From UBA11740 sp049273695 (GTDB lineage: Bacteria > Acidobacteriota > Blastocatellia > Pyrinomonadales > Pyrinomonadaceae), in contig JBASRE010000045.1 of assembly GCA_049273695.1 (NCBI GenBank), forward strand, positions 33,352 to 97,351: a stretch of 64,000 nucleotides of DNA, in the 5' to 3' direction. Made by a program: the position numbers and the translations under genes. Positions 49,662 through 56,779 of this stretch are shown piece after piece (positions within the stretch are counted from its first letter, which is position 1; every line of letters begins with the position of its first letter). The notes beneath the pieces are model-generated. The model was not told where the DNA came from, did not search any database, and saw only the letters and a list, made by a program, of their open reading frames with translations.

Positions 49662-50914
49662 CGCAGATACCCTGGACGTTTCCGCTCCCGCACAATGCAG
49701 ACGGCGAGATAGAGACGGTAGAAAGTTTGGCGGGTGTCTATTCGCAGGAATGCGCGCGCATCGAAATGCTGGACGGGGAATATCGCCGCGATCCTCTCAT
49801 CTCAGTTCCCGGCGCTGTATTAGATGAATATGCGAAATACCGGCCCAGCCGGCTTCAGCGAGCCCGTGGTCTGGAGCGGCGTTTGGACTATGGCGGACAG
49901 ATCTTCTTCAAGCGTGAAGATGGAAATCCGACAGGAAGTCATAAGCCGAATACTGCGATCGCGCAGGCCTACTACGCCCACAAACAAAATCTGAAAGGAT
50001 TGGTGACCGACACTGGCGCCGGACAATGGGGCGCCGCCTTAGCCTGGGCATGTCATTCGTTGGGTTTGGAGTGTGCCGTTTTTATGACGCGCAATAGCTT
50101 TGTGAGCAAGCCCTACAGGAGATACTTGATGCACCTGTCCGGCGCGCGGGTGTTCGCATCACCCAGCGACATCACGTCACGCGGCAGGGCTCTGCTGGAA
50201 ACCGACAAGAACCATCGTGGCTCGCTCGGAATTGGGATGGGCGAGGCGATGGAATTCATGCGCACGCAACCAGACACGCGGCTGGCGCTCGGCTGTATGT
50301 CTTACTACGCAGCGCTTCACCAAACAGTGATTGGCCAGGAATTGGTTGCGCAACTCGAGTTGATGGAGATATCGCCGGACATTCTCATCGGGTGCGTGGG
50401 CGGAGGCACCAATTTCATAGGCTTCGTGGCCCCGTTTGCATCCGACATACTTCCCGCCGGCCTTAATGGATCCAAACGTCCACGTTTGGTCGCAGTAGAG
50501 TCCGCCAACATCCCGGTTTTGACGAAAGGTGCTTACGATTATGAATTCGCCGATGCGTTTGGTCTAACAACGCAGGTTAAAATGTACACTCTGGGACGCG
50601 AATTCCTGCCCGATGAAATTCATGCCGGCGGACTGCGATACCACGGAAAGTCACCAATCCTTTCGCTGCTGGTTCACGAACGGCGAATTGAAGCTGTGGC
50701 GGTGGATCAGGAGGACGCTTTTGTGGCCGGAAAACTCTTTTTTGAGGCAGAAGGCATTTTAGCCGCACCCGAATCGTCGCACGCTATCGCACAAGTAATT
50801 AAGGAAGTTAAGAAAGAGAAAGAAGCCGGAACAACTCCGACCATAGTGTTCTGTTTGTCGGGGACAGGGTATTTGGATCTCCAATCGTACGCCGCTTTTT
50901 TTGGGGCTAACTAG
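49592..50914 (+). CDS. TrpB2-like PLP-dependent enzyme
   Basis: 440 residues from the ATG at 49592 (AAAGGA upstream), inside the 3' end of asnB. PLP Lys in FFKREDGNPTGSHKPNTAIAQAYYA, TDTGAGQWGAALAWACHSLGLECAVFMTRNS (phosphate and substrate loop), IGCVGGGTNFIGF (Gly-rich PLP phosphate site), ESSHAIAQVIKEV. These belong to the TrpB2-like branch of tryptophan synthase beta. There is no trpA and no other trp gene nearby, so it probably joins a serine-type aminoacrylate to another nucleophile. With asnB and an importer it may form a small amino-acid or nucleoside-derived pathway (inference). Confidence 0.88.
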   Translation: MSETGSRNSSEGISIPDHWFNLVAQIPWTFPLPHNADGEIETVESLAGVYSQECARIEMLDGEYRRDPLISVPGAVLDEYAKYRPSRLQRARGLERRLDYGGQIFFKREDGNPTGSHKPNTAIAQAYYAHKQNLKGLVTDTGAGQWGAALAWACHSLGLECAVFMTRNSFVSKPYRRYLMHLSGARVFASPSDITSRGRALLETDKNHRGSLGIGMGEAMEFMRTQPDTRLALGCMSYYAALHQTVIGQELVAQLELMEISPDILIGCVGGGTNFIGFVAPFASDILPAGLNGSKRPRLVAVESANIPVLTKGAYDYEFADAFGLTTQVKMYTLGREFLPDEIHAGGLRYHGKSPILSLLVHERRIEAVAVDQEDAFVAGKLFFEAEGILAAPESSHAIAQVIKEVKKEKEAGTTPTIVFCLSGTGYLDLQSYAAFFGAN

Positions 50915-51378
50915 AACGTTTCGTCTCTGCTCTGATTCTCGCTTTCCCGCGCGCTCCTCTTCCACCTCGGCAGATTCGCGCCGGCTTGAACTCCCCTTTA
51001 TCGAATTGACCTTTTCGATCTCTCGATCGCGCGTTTGATCTTCCATCACGGACCTCGCGAATTGAAACCTCTGGTTGTCGTACGTTCTTTTCCCGATGCC
51101 GCTATCGCTAATTACATCTTCGTAATCATCACTATCAGGTTTTGAAACCAGTCGTTCTTACCACGGGGTATCTTGATGCGATCGTAAATTTTTTCTGGCG
51201 CATTATTGCGCCGGCCCATCAGATCTCGTGTCCTCGGTAGTGGCCTCACGTTTGCTAATTACATTTTCGCCGAACACAGGGAGGGCGAACACGACCGGAA
51301 GACGTGAGCAAGCTGCTCACATCATCCAGGGATAAGTACGTTCACAGAAGTTACTAAAGACTCAGAAGGAGAGTTCAC
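50915..51378. other. Intergenic region without gene
   Basis: 464 bases. Contains two GCTAATTACAT(C/T)TTCG words (51107 and 51255), a GGCGCATTATTGCGCC hairpin (about 51199-51214), a GAGCAAGCTGCTC palindrome (51307-51319), and AAGGAG before the next start. No tRNA or credible ORF was seen. The region changes from coding-like GC to lower GC after 51050. Confidence 0.45.
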
Positions 51379-52131
51379 ATGAAAAAGTTCAGCAAACAAT
51401 TGATCGTCGGCATTGCGGTGCTGGTGTTATTCCAGGTTCTCGCCGCGACGGCATACAGCCAGGTTTGGCGGGTGCGCCTCGAGGGATGTCTGCACGGTAA
51501 CCGAGCCGTTGCTGACATTGATCTCCAGGACTATCTGGTGAGGACGCGTAACCCAATGCTGGATGCGAGCATTAGCCAGGATATCGATCAGCTTAATCAG
51601 ATGTTTGGTATCCGCGTCGCCGTATATTTCCCGAATGACGGAATGAAGGATGCCAGCTTCACGCCGCAACAGAGCGCTGAGTTAATCCTCAGGGAGGACA
51701 TGGATCCCAGCCGGGTGCGGTTGACCGGGAGCATCTTCATCAGTCTCGGGCTCCTGCAGGACGAGTTCACCCAGGCTAACGGAAGCTGGATGGCGGTCCC
51801 GGCGATTTTGTCACACGAAGCGGCGCACGCAATGCAGCATGCGAATAATTTCCCTTACAAGAATGGTGTCAGGAAAGAATTGCATGCTGACTTCATGGCC
51901 GGCTGGTACATCGCGCACCGGTGTCGCTGCGGGACCCAGAATCCGAAAATCGCCTTCGACTCGTTCTATCGCAAGGGAACATCGCTTGGTTTCTTTGATC
52001 CCGACCATCACGGCACGAACGAGGATCGCGTCGCCATGATGCTTGCGGGCTTCTACTACAACTACCAAACCAACGATGGCTCGGCGAAGGCTGCCTACGA
52101 TCACGCTCTGCGGATCGTCAGCTCCTGGTAA
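51379..52131 (+). CDS. Secreted zinc metallopeptidase-like protein
   Basis: 250 residues, AAGGAG 8 bases before ATG. Signal peptide (about 7-28). SHEAAHAMQHANNF contains the HExxH zinc motif (His146, Glu147, His150), and KELHADFMAGWYIAHR holds the third-ligand region (Glu167 or Asp171), as in neutral zinc metallopeptidases. GFFDPDHHGTNEDRVAMMLAG follows. Length suits a single-domain periplasmic peptidase. There is no clear partner; it precedes three small secreted or membrane proteins. Confidence 0.75.
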   Translation: MKKFSKQLIVGIAVLVLFQVLAATAYSQVWRVRLEGCLHGNRAVADIDLQDYLVRTRNPMLDASISQDIDQLNQMFGIRVAVYFPNDGMKDASFTPQQSAELILREDMDPSRVRLTGSIFISLGLLQDEFTQANGSWMAVPAILSHEAAHAMQHANNFPYKNGVRKELHADFMAGWYIAHRCRCGTQNPKIAFDSFYRKGTSLGFFDPDHHGTNEDRVAMMLAGFYYNYQTNDGSAKAAYDHALRIVSSW

Positions 52132-52335
52132 GACCGTGGACCGTCGCCTCGACTGCGAGGGTCGGCGTCTCGCTGACCCTCAAGTCGGTCCATCAACTTG
52201 ATATGTAGTTTGGTCCGTGCGGCTCAGCGTGTTCGCGTGGTTGCGAAAGATAAATTGTTCAACGCACCAGTGTTTTAACGGACGCGCGGAGCCCGCGGAA
52301 AACCTTAACCTGAGAGTACTGAAAGGTGAATCACA

Positions 52336-52836
52336 ATGCGAAAAAGATCAGCATCACTTTTGAGAAAGACAAAGACCTGGGCCGGCAGTGCAATCCTGCT
52401 CCTAGTGGTTTCCATCGGCGTTAGTGGTTTAGCACCTGCGTTCGCCGGCTCGGTCCCATCAAACAGCAAAGATAATCGCGCGCAGGCTGTCGAGCCGGCG
52501 AGGGACCTTTCTGTTAATCCCCCGGGGCCTTCTGAAGTTCCAGCTAATTTTGACTACCTGAGCGGAGCAGAATTCCGGCTGGCGCTCTTAATCAGCGCCA
52601 TATCTTTTCTCACACTGCTCATGCTGTTTTTTCTGTTGAGAGGTGTCCCCAGATTGAAAGCCGAAGACTCGCTGCGGACCTTCGGAGTGGTCCTGATAAT
52701 CATGGGGACACTTTTCTTTGTCGCCGCTGGTTTCAGTGCCGAGCAAATCGCGCCCGCGATTGGACTGTTCGGCACCATCGCCGGCTACTTGTTGGGCAAA
52801 ATAGAAAGAAAGTCGGAGGAACAAAACAATGCGTAA
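52336..52836 (+). CDS. Small membrane protein with signal-like N-terminus
   Basis: 166 residues. A signal-like helix (about 17-37) is followed by a Pro/Ser/Asn-rich segment and two membrane helices (about 78-100 and 109-126), then GLFGTIAGYLLGKIERKSEEQNNA. AAAGGTGA lies before ATG. It overlaps the next ORF (ATGCGTAA). Family not recognised. Confidence 0.6.
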   Translation: MRKRSASLLRKTKTWAGSAILLLVVSIGVSGLAPAFAGSVPSNSKDNRAQAVEPARDLSVNPPGPSEVPANFDYLSGAEFRLALLISAISFLTLLMLFFLLRGVPRLKAEDSLRTFGVVLIIMGTLFFVAAGFSAEQIAPAIGLFGTIAGYLLGKIERKSEEQNNA

Positions 52837-53164
52837 ACACTCGAAGTGGGTCGCGATACTAGTGCTCGCCAGTCTCTTTCAATCAGGCGTCGTTCTGGTG
52901 CGCGCACAAGACATCATTCCCGCGAATGCCTTTCTTCTGCGCAACCGAAATGATCGTCAGATCATATTCTATCTCCGCAAGGACAGCGACGACTGGGAAA
53001 GGTATGGCCTGGCGGCGGGCGCGGAAGGAATATTCAAAAACAAGAATCAAATCTGGATCAAGACCGAGGATCAGGAACCCGTTCACTACTACTTGCGACT
53101 TGGCTGCCGCTACAGAATCGTGTGGCAGGATGAGCGATGGGACGTTGAGAAGCTTGGGCTTTAA
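52829..53164 (+). CDS. Small secreted protein, paralogue 1
   Basis: 111 residues; GGAGG 8 bases before ATG, overlapping the end of the previous gene. Signal peptide (about 8-26), mature domain of ~85 residues: FLLRNRNDRQIIFYLRKDSDDWERYGLAAGAEGIFKNKNQIWIKT then HYYLRLGCRYRIVWQDERWDVEKLGL. It aligns with the following protein over about 65 residues. All-beta by appearance. Function unknown. Confidence 0.65.
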   Translation: MRKHSKWVAILVLASLFQSGVVLVRAQDIIPANAFLLRNRNDRQIIFYLRKDSDDWERYGLAAGAEGIFKNKNQIWIKTEDQEPVHYYLRLGCRYRIVWQDERWDVEKLGL

Positions 53165-53224
53165 CCTCAGCGATTCCTGGTGAAACAGCGGTGATTATAT
53201 CTCTACAAAAAGGAGTGCTTAATC

Positions 53225-53545
53225 ATGACTCACCGAACTAAGTGGAATCCGTTGTTGCTGCTTCTGGCGATCTTCTCGCGCCGCTCGCGAGGAATGACGT
53301 CATGCGATCCAACGCTTCCTCCAGATGGATTTCAGCTTCGCAATCTCAGCAATCGTCGAGTCTCATTTTGGCTGGGAACGAGCGCCGGCGAGTGGGCGGC
53401 TTTCCGGCTCGATCCTGGAGACCGTCGAATCTATCAAGGCCGGGACCGAATCTGGATAACGGCGGCGAATCAAAAACCACTTCAGTGCAAATTAGCGTTT
53501 GGACAACGCTACGCAATAAAACAGTTGTTGGGGACACTGAATTGA
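53225..53545 (+). CDS. Small protein, paralogue 2 of the secreted pair
   Basis: 106 residues; AAGGAG before ATG. FQLRNLSNRRVSFWLGTSAGEWAAFRLDPGDRRIYQGRDRIWIT and CKLAFGQRYAIKQ match paralogue 1 (FLLRN...FYL...W...YGL/FRL...G...I.KNKNQIWIKT/GRDRIWIT...YRIVW). The N-terminus has a hydrophobic LLLLLAIF but then RRSRGMTSC instead of an export-signal end, so either the signal is degenerate or a small frameshift occurred in this copy. Confidence 0.6.
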   Translation: MTHRTKWNPLLLLLAIFSRRSRGMTSCDPTLPPDGFQLRNLSNRRVSFWLGTSAGEWAAFRLDPGDRRIYQGRDRIWITAANQKPLQCKLAFGQRYAIKQLLGTLN

Positions 53546-53876
53546 AAAGTGTTCGGATGTACTGAGAACAAACTAAAAGATATGGTGCCGAAGGGGGACT
53601 CGAACCGTCTGGCTAATCCTAATGGTTACCCGCGCCGCAGCCGGCTAATGGCTGGTCCTAAGTCAGGATACTTACAACAGAGACAGAGCCGGCAAAACAT
53701 CTTGCCTGCTAACAGCTCTTGTGTTATATGGATCGCACCTCGCGACTTCTAGCCCTATGATTGACATTCGCTCGGACACGAAGTGTTTGAGGAAGACGGT
53801 GAACGGCTAACTATTTCCCCATAACTCAGCTTCGTTTTTTCACAATGGCCATCATCCTTATCGAAAGAGGTATGCC
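53546..53876. other. Spacer carrying the left att-like site
   Basis: 331 bases. Positions 53583-53606 match a tRNA 3' end (see separate entry). A C-G rich stem with CAGCC...GGCTG at about 53638-53654 and no gene. The ATG of the next gene has AGAGGT upstream. Confidence 0.45.
53583..53606 (-). repeat. att-like tRNA 3'-end fragment, left copy
   Basis: The minus strand reads GGTTCGAGTCCCCC then TTCGGCACCA, the T-loop, 3' T-stem strand, acceptor strand and CCA end of a tRNA whose acceptor would start (G)CCGAAG, most compatible with tRNA-Leu. Upstream sequence cannot complete a tRNA (no matching T-stem 5' strand, anticodon arm or acceptor). A matching end lies at 62685-62700. GTCTGGCTAA follows both copies on the plus strand (53607-53616 and 62710-62719). 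Confidence 0.8.
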
Positions 53877-54791
53877 ATGCCTGCTCCCGGACATCGACCT
53901 GTTTCCAGCGACGAGCCTCAACGAGAGACACGCCGAGTCTTAGAAGCTACCGTAGTTCCCCCATCGAACCGCGTTAGCGTTTCCTATTACAAACCCATTG
54001 AGCCTCCGCGCAGATTTGTAAACGAGTCTGCCGTTCTGGGTGAAGATTGGGATGATCTCAACGCCGGTTTACCCGACGTTGCGATAGCCAGCTTCGGTGA
54101 ACCGCGTTTACTAGAGGCTGTTATCGGCACGGACGATCGCGTAAAAGTCGCAAAGTCTTTGCTATCAAACAATCCTTGGCGACAGATCTGTGCCCTTCGA
54201 ATTCGTTCTCAGTCGAATCAACTTTATGTCGGTACCGGGTGGTTTATTGGTCCAAAGACCATCGCGACAGCCGGTCACTGCGTTTTCCTGCAGGACGATG
54301 GCGGCTGGGCGCAGTCGATAGATGTGATTCCGGCAAAGTTTGGCAGTTCAACGCCGTTTGGAAAGTTGACTTCAACCCGCTTCTGGGCGGTTGACGGCTG
54401 GACAGTAGAGAGTTCGCGCGACTTTGATTATGGCGTCATTACTTTGGATAACGGTGCTGTAGGTGTACAAATCGGCAACTTTGAAGTCCGCTCATTTGCG
54501 GATCCTGAATTTGCCAACGTCGTTTTGAAGATCTCTGGCTATCCCGCAGATCGAGAGCAGGCGAATTTCCAATACTTCCACGAGCGTCCCATTCAACGCG
54601 TCACCACCACTCGACTGTTTTATGACGTCGATACTTTTGGCGGACAGAGCGGCAGCCCAATCTGGCAGGACACGGAAGAAAACGGAGTTGTCGCAGTCGG
54701 GATTCACACCAACGGTGGCGTTACGAGTAATTCCGGTACGCGCATCAGCGATGACGTAATCGATAATTTTATTTCGTGGTTGGAGGCCTAA
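53877..54791 (+). CDS. V8-like serine protease
   Basis: 304 residues. No signal peptide. N-terminal ~95 residues are propeptide-like (ending IGTDDRVKVAKSLLSNNPWRQICALRI as in glutamyl-endopeptidase family members). Catalytic triad: IATAGHCVF (His134), RDFDYGVITL (Asp184), FGGQSGSPIW (Ser258). It is followed directly by a phospholipase D gene whose ribosome site (GGAGG) overlaps the stop. An effector role (protein cleavage on activation) is suggested by the neighbourhood. Confidence 0.88.
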   Translation: MPAPGHRPVSSDEPQRETRRVLEATVVPPSNRVSVSYYKPIEPPRRFVNESAVLGEDWDDLNAGLPDVAIASFGEPRLLEAVIGTDDRVKVAKSLLSNNPWRQICALRIRSQSNQLYVGTGWFIGPKTIATAGHCVFLQDDGGWAQSIDVIPAKFGSSTPFGKLTSTRFWAVDGWTVESSRDFDYGVITLDNGAVGVQIGNFEVRSFADPEFANVVLKISGYPADREQANFQYFHERPIQRVTTTRLFYDVDTFGGQSGSPIWQDTEENGVVAVGIHTNGGVTSNSGTRISDDVIDNFISWLEA

Positions 54792-54796
54792 AGCCA

Positions 54797-56734
54797 ATGC
54801 CAAACAAACGCATTCCCGGCAGTCCTGGAACTATTCCACCCACGGGCACAGCACCTGAAAATGATCCAACACCACCTTTGACTCCTTCCACCCCCATAAC
54901 GACGACGAGAACAGCAACTAGTCCAGGGCGGATTGTGAGCGAGGGTGGCAAGTATTTTGTAGTATGGGGAAACAACCGCATACCAATCGAGAATCCCGAT
55001 GTCCTTTCGGGGATTACCAAACGAGTCTCTGCCAGCAACTCAGCCGTGTCGCCCGATCTACAAAATGCGGTTGGCGTCGCTTCCCAAAACCGGGAAGCGC
55101 TACTGTTAAAGAACAACGTGATTAGTGTTCGCGCAGGCTACCTGTTTCAAGACGGTAAAATCACATCGATCCCTGCGGTAGTTGTTGGTGTGCGAACGTC
55201 GCCGGGGAAAAAGTTCGACAAACAAGCTCTCAAGAACGAATTGGGACTGCCACAAACCATCGATGGAGTGCCCGTCGACATAGAGATCGCGGATCCGTTT
55301 GACCAACTGTTAAGCGGACCCGAAACTGAAGCTGTACCGCTGTTGCGTCGGCGGCCGCAGTTACTGATTGATGAGATTCAGGCTACCGGAGTTGAAGCGG
55401 AACTACTGGAAGCTATGCCGATCATCACGTATGAGCCGCCCCCAAATGGCGATCTCAGTCCAGTTACTGGCGCAATGACGTTAACCTGTCACGTTTCCCC
55501 GGAGGCCGGTTGGATAGTCCTGCAACCGTTTCTTGAAAGCACCGAACGCAGGTTGCATCTCGGCATGTACGACTTTACGGCGCCACACATTTATCGCACG
55601 GCGCGCACTCTGCTGAAGAGCTCCACTGTCGATTGGCAACAGACTCTTGGGCCAAAGGAGTCGTTACCGAAGGAAGACGATGTTGATTCAACGAAGGCAA
55701 ACGATATCTCGGAAACTTCCGTGGTCAAAGGACTGAAGCGTGTTGGTTCAGATCGGTTCGGTAATGCGTTCGCTCACATTGGCGCTGGAAGAACCTTCGC
55801 CTCCGCTTATCACATCAAGGTTGCGGTTCGCGACGAGCGCGCGTTTTGGCTCTCAAGTGGTAACTGGCAGTCTTCAAATCAACCAGACATCGATTTCTTC
55901 GATGAGAATGCCGACCGTCAATTGATCGCGCGATTCAATCGTGAGTGGCATGTCGTCTGCGAAAACCCAATACTGGCAAAACGCTTCCAAGTCTTCTTGG
56001 ATCATGATTTCAGAACCGCTTCAACTAGCGAAGAGGCCGCTCTGATTCCGGAGACGATGCCAGAGTTGTTGTTGCCCATGGAAGCGCTGCTTGAAGAAGA
56101 ACGTGCGGCGGTTGGCCTGGACGTTTTTCCCCCTCAGAAGTTTACCTTTACCGCAGACAGTCCGTTGACGGTGCAACCGATTCTGACTCCCGATAACTAT
56201 CTTGAAGTCGTGCTGAAGTTCTTGCGCAAGAGACCTCGACGGACGCTGTATTTTCAAAACCAATCGCTTAATCCGATCAAGTCTCCAACGCCTGAATTTA
56301 AGGAATTGATGGGGCGGCTCGTGAAGTATTCGAACGATCCCGATCTCGACGTGCGCTTCATTTTCCGTAACATTGGACCAATTCGAAAGAAGCTTGAATC
56401 GCTGCAGGCCGCAGGGTTCAATATGGAAAGGATCCGAACTCAAGCTGGTTGTCACACGAAAGGAATTATCGTCGACTCCGAAACAATCTTGCTCGGCAGT
56501 CATAACGTCACCAATCAGGGTGTTCAAGCGAATCGAGATGCCAGCTTGCTCATCCGTCATGCTGGGATAGCGAAGTATTATGAGAAAGTCTTCCTGCACG
56601 ATTGGGAGAAACTCTCAAAGCCCACGATTCGCGAAGAGCTGGTGCCAATTCCGATTAGCGATCGTGAGGCTGCCAGCATCGCTACTTTCGGGGAATTCAT
56701 CACCGTGCCCTTTTCCTATTTTGAAGAGGAGTGA
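54797..56734 (+). CDS. Two-HKD phospholipase D family protein
   Basis: 645 residues from the ATG at 54797 with GGAGG 11 bases upstream. N-terminal Pro/Thr-rich segment (1-50), an uncharacterised 180-residue domain (GGKYFVVWGNNRIPIENPDVL, then GVRTSPGKKFDKQALKNELGLP), and PLD catalytic halves HIKVAVRD (339-346, followed by FWLSSGNWQSSNQPD) and HTKGIIVD (553-560, followed by LLGSHNVTNQG). Both HxKxxxxD sets are complete, so a phosphodiesterase or nuclease activity is expected. No membrane helices. It is convergent with the STAND gene. Confidence 0.88.
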   Translation: MPNKRIPGSPGTIPPTGTAPENDPTPPLTPSTPITTTRTATSPGRIVSEGGKYFVVWGNNRIPIENPDVLSGITKRVSASNSAVSPDLQNAVGVASQNREALLLKNNVISVRAGYLFQDGKITSIPAVVVGVRTSPGKKFDKQALKNELGLPQTIDGVPVDIEIADPFDQLLSGPETEAVPLLRRRPQLLIDEIQATGVEAELLEAMPIITYEPPPNGDLSPVTGAMTLTCHVSPEAGWIVLQPFLESTERRLHLGMYDFTAPHIYRTARTLLKSSTVDWQQTLGPKESLPKEDDVDSTKANDISETSVVKGLKRVGSDRFGNAFAHIGAGRTFASAYHIKVAVRDERAFWLSSGNWQSSNQPDIDFFDENADRQLIARFNREWHVVCENPILAKRFQVFLDHDFRTASTSEEAALIPETMPELLLPMEALLEEERAAVGLDVFPPQKFTFTADSPLTVQPILTPDNYLEVVLKFLRKRPRRTLYFQNQSLNPIKSPTPEFKELMGRLVKYSNDPDLDVRFIFRNIGPIRKKLESLQAAGFNMERIRTQAGCHTKGIIVDSETILLGSHNVTNQGVQANRDASLLIRHAGIAKYYEKVFLHDWEKLSKPTIREELVPIPISDREAASIATFGEFITVPFSYFEEE

Positions 56735-56779
56735 AGTTGGACCAGTAGGCCCCCGTGGTGGAGACGAGATTCTTTAGGA

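Noticed and set aside
53583..53670. Complete tRNA gene on the minus strand
   Set aside because: Only the T-loop, T-stem 3' strand and acceptor 3' strand are present; no anticodon arm or 5' acceptor strand can be folded.
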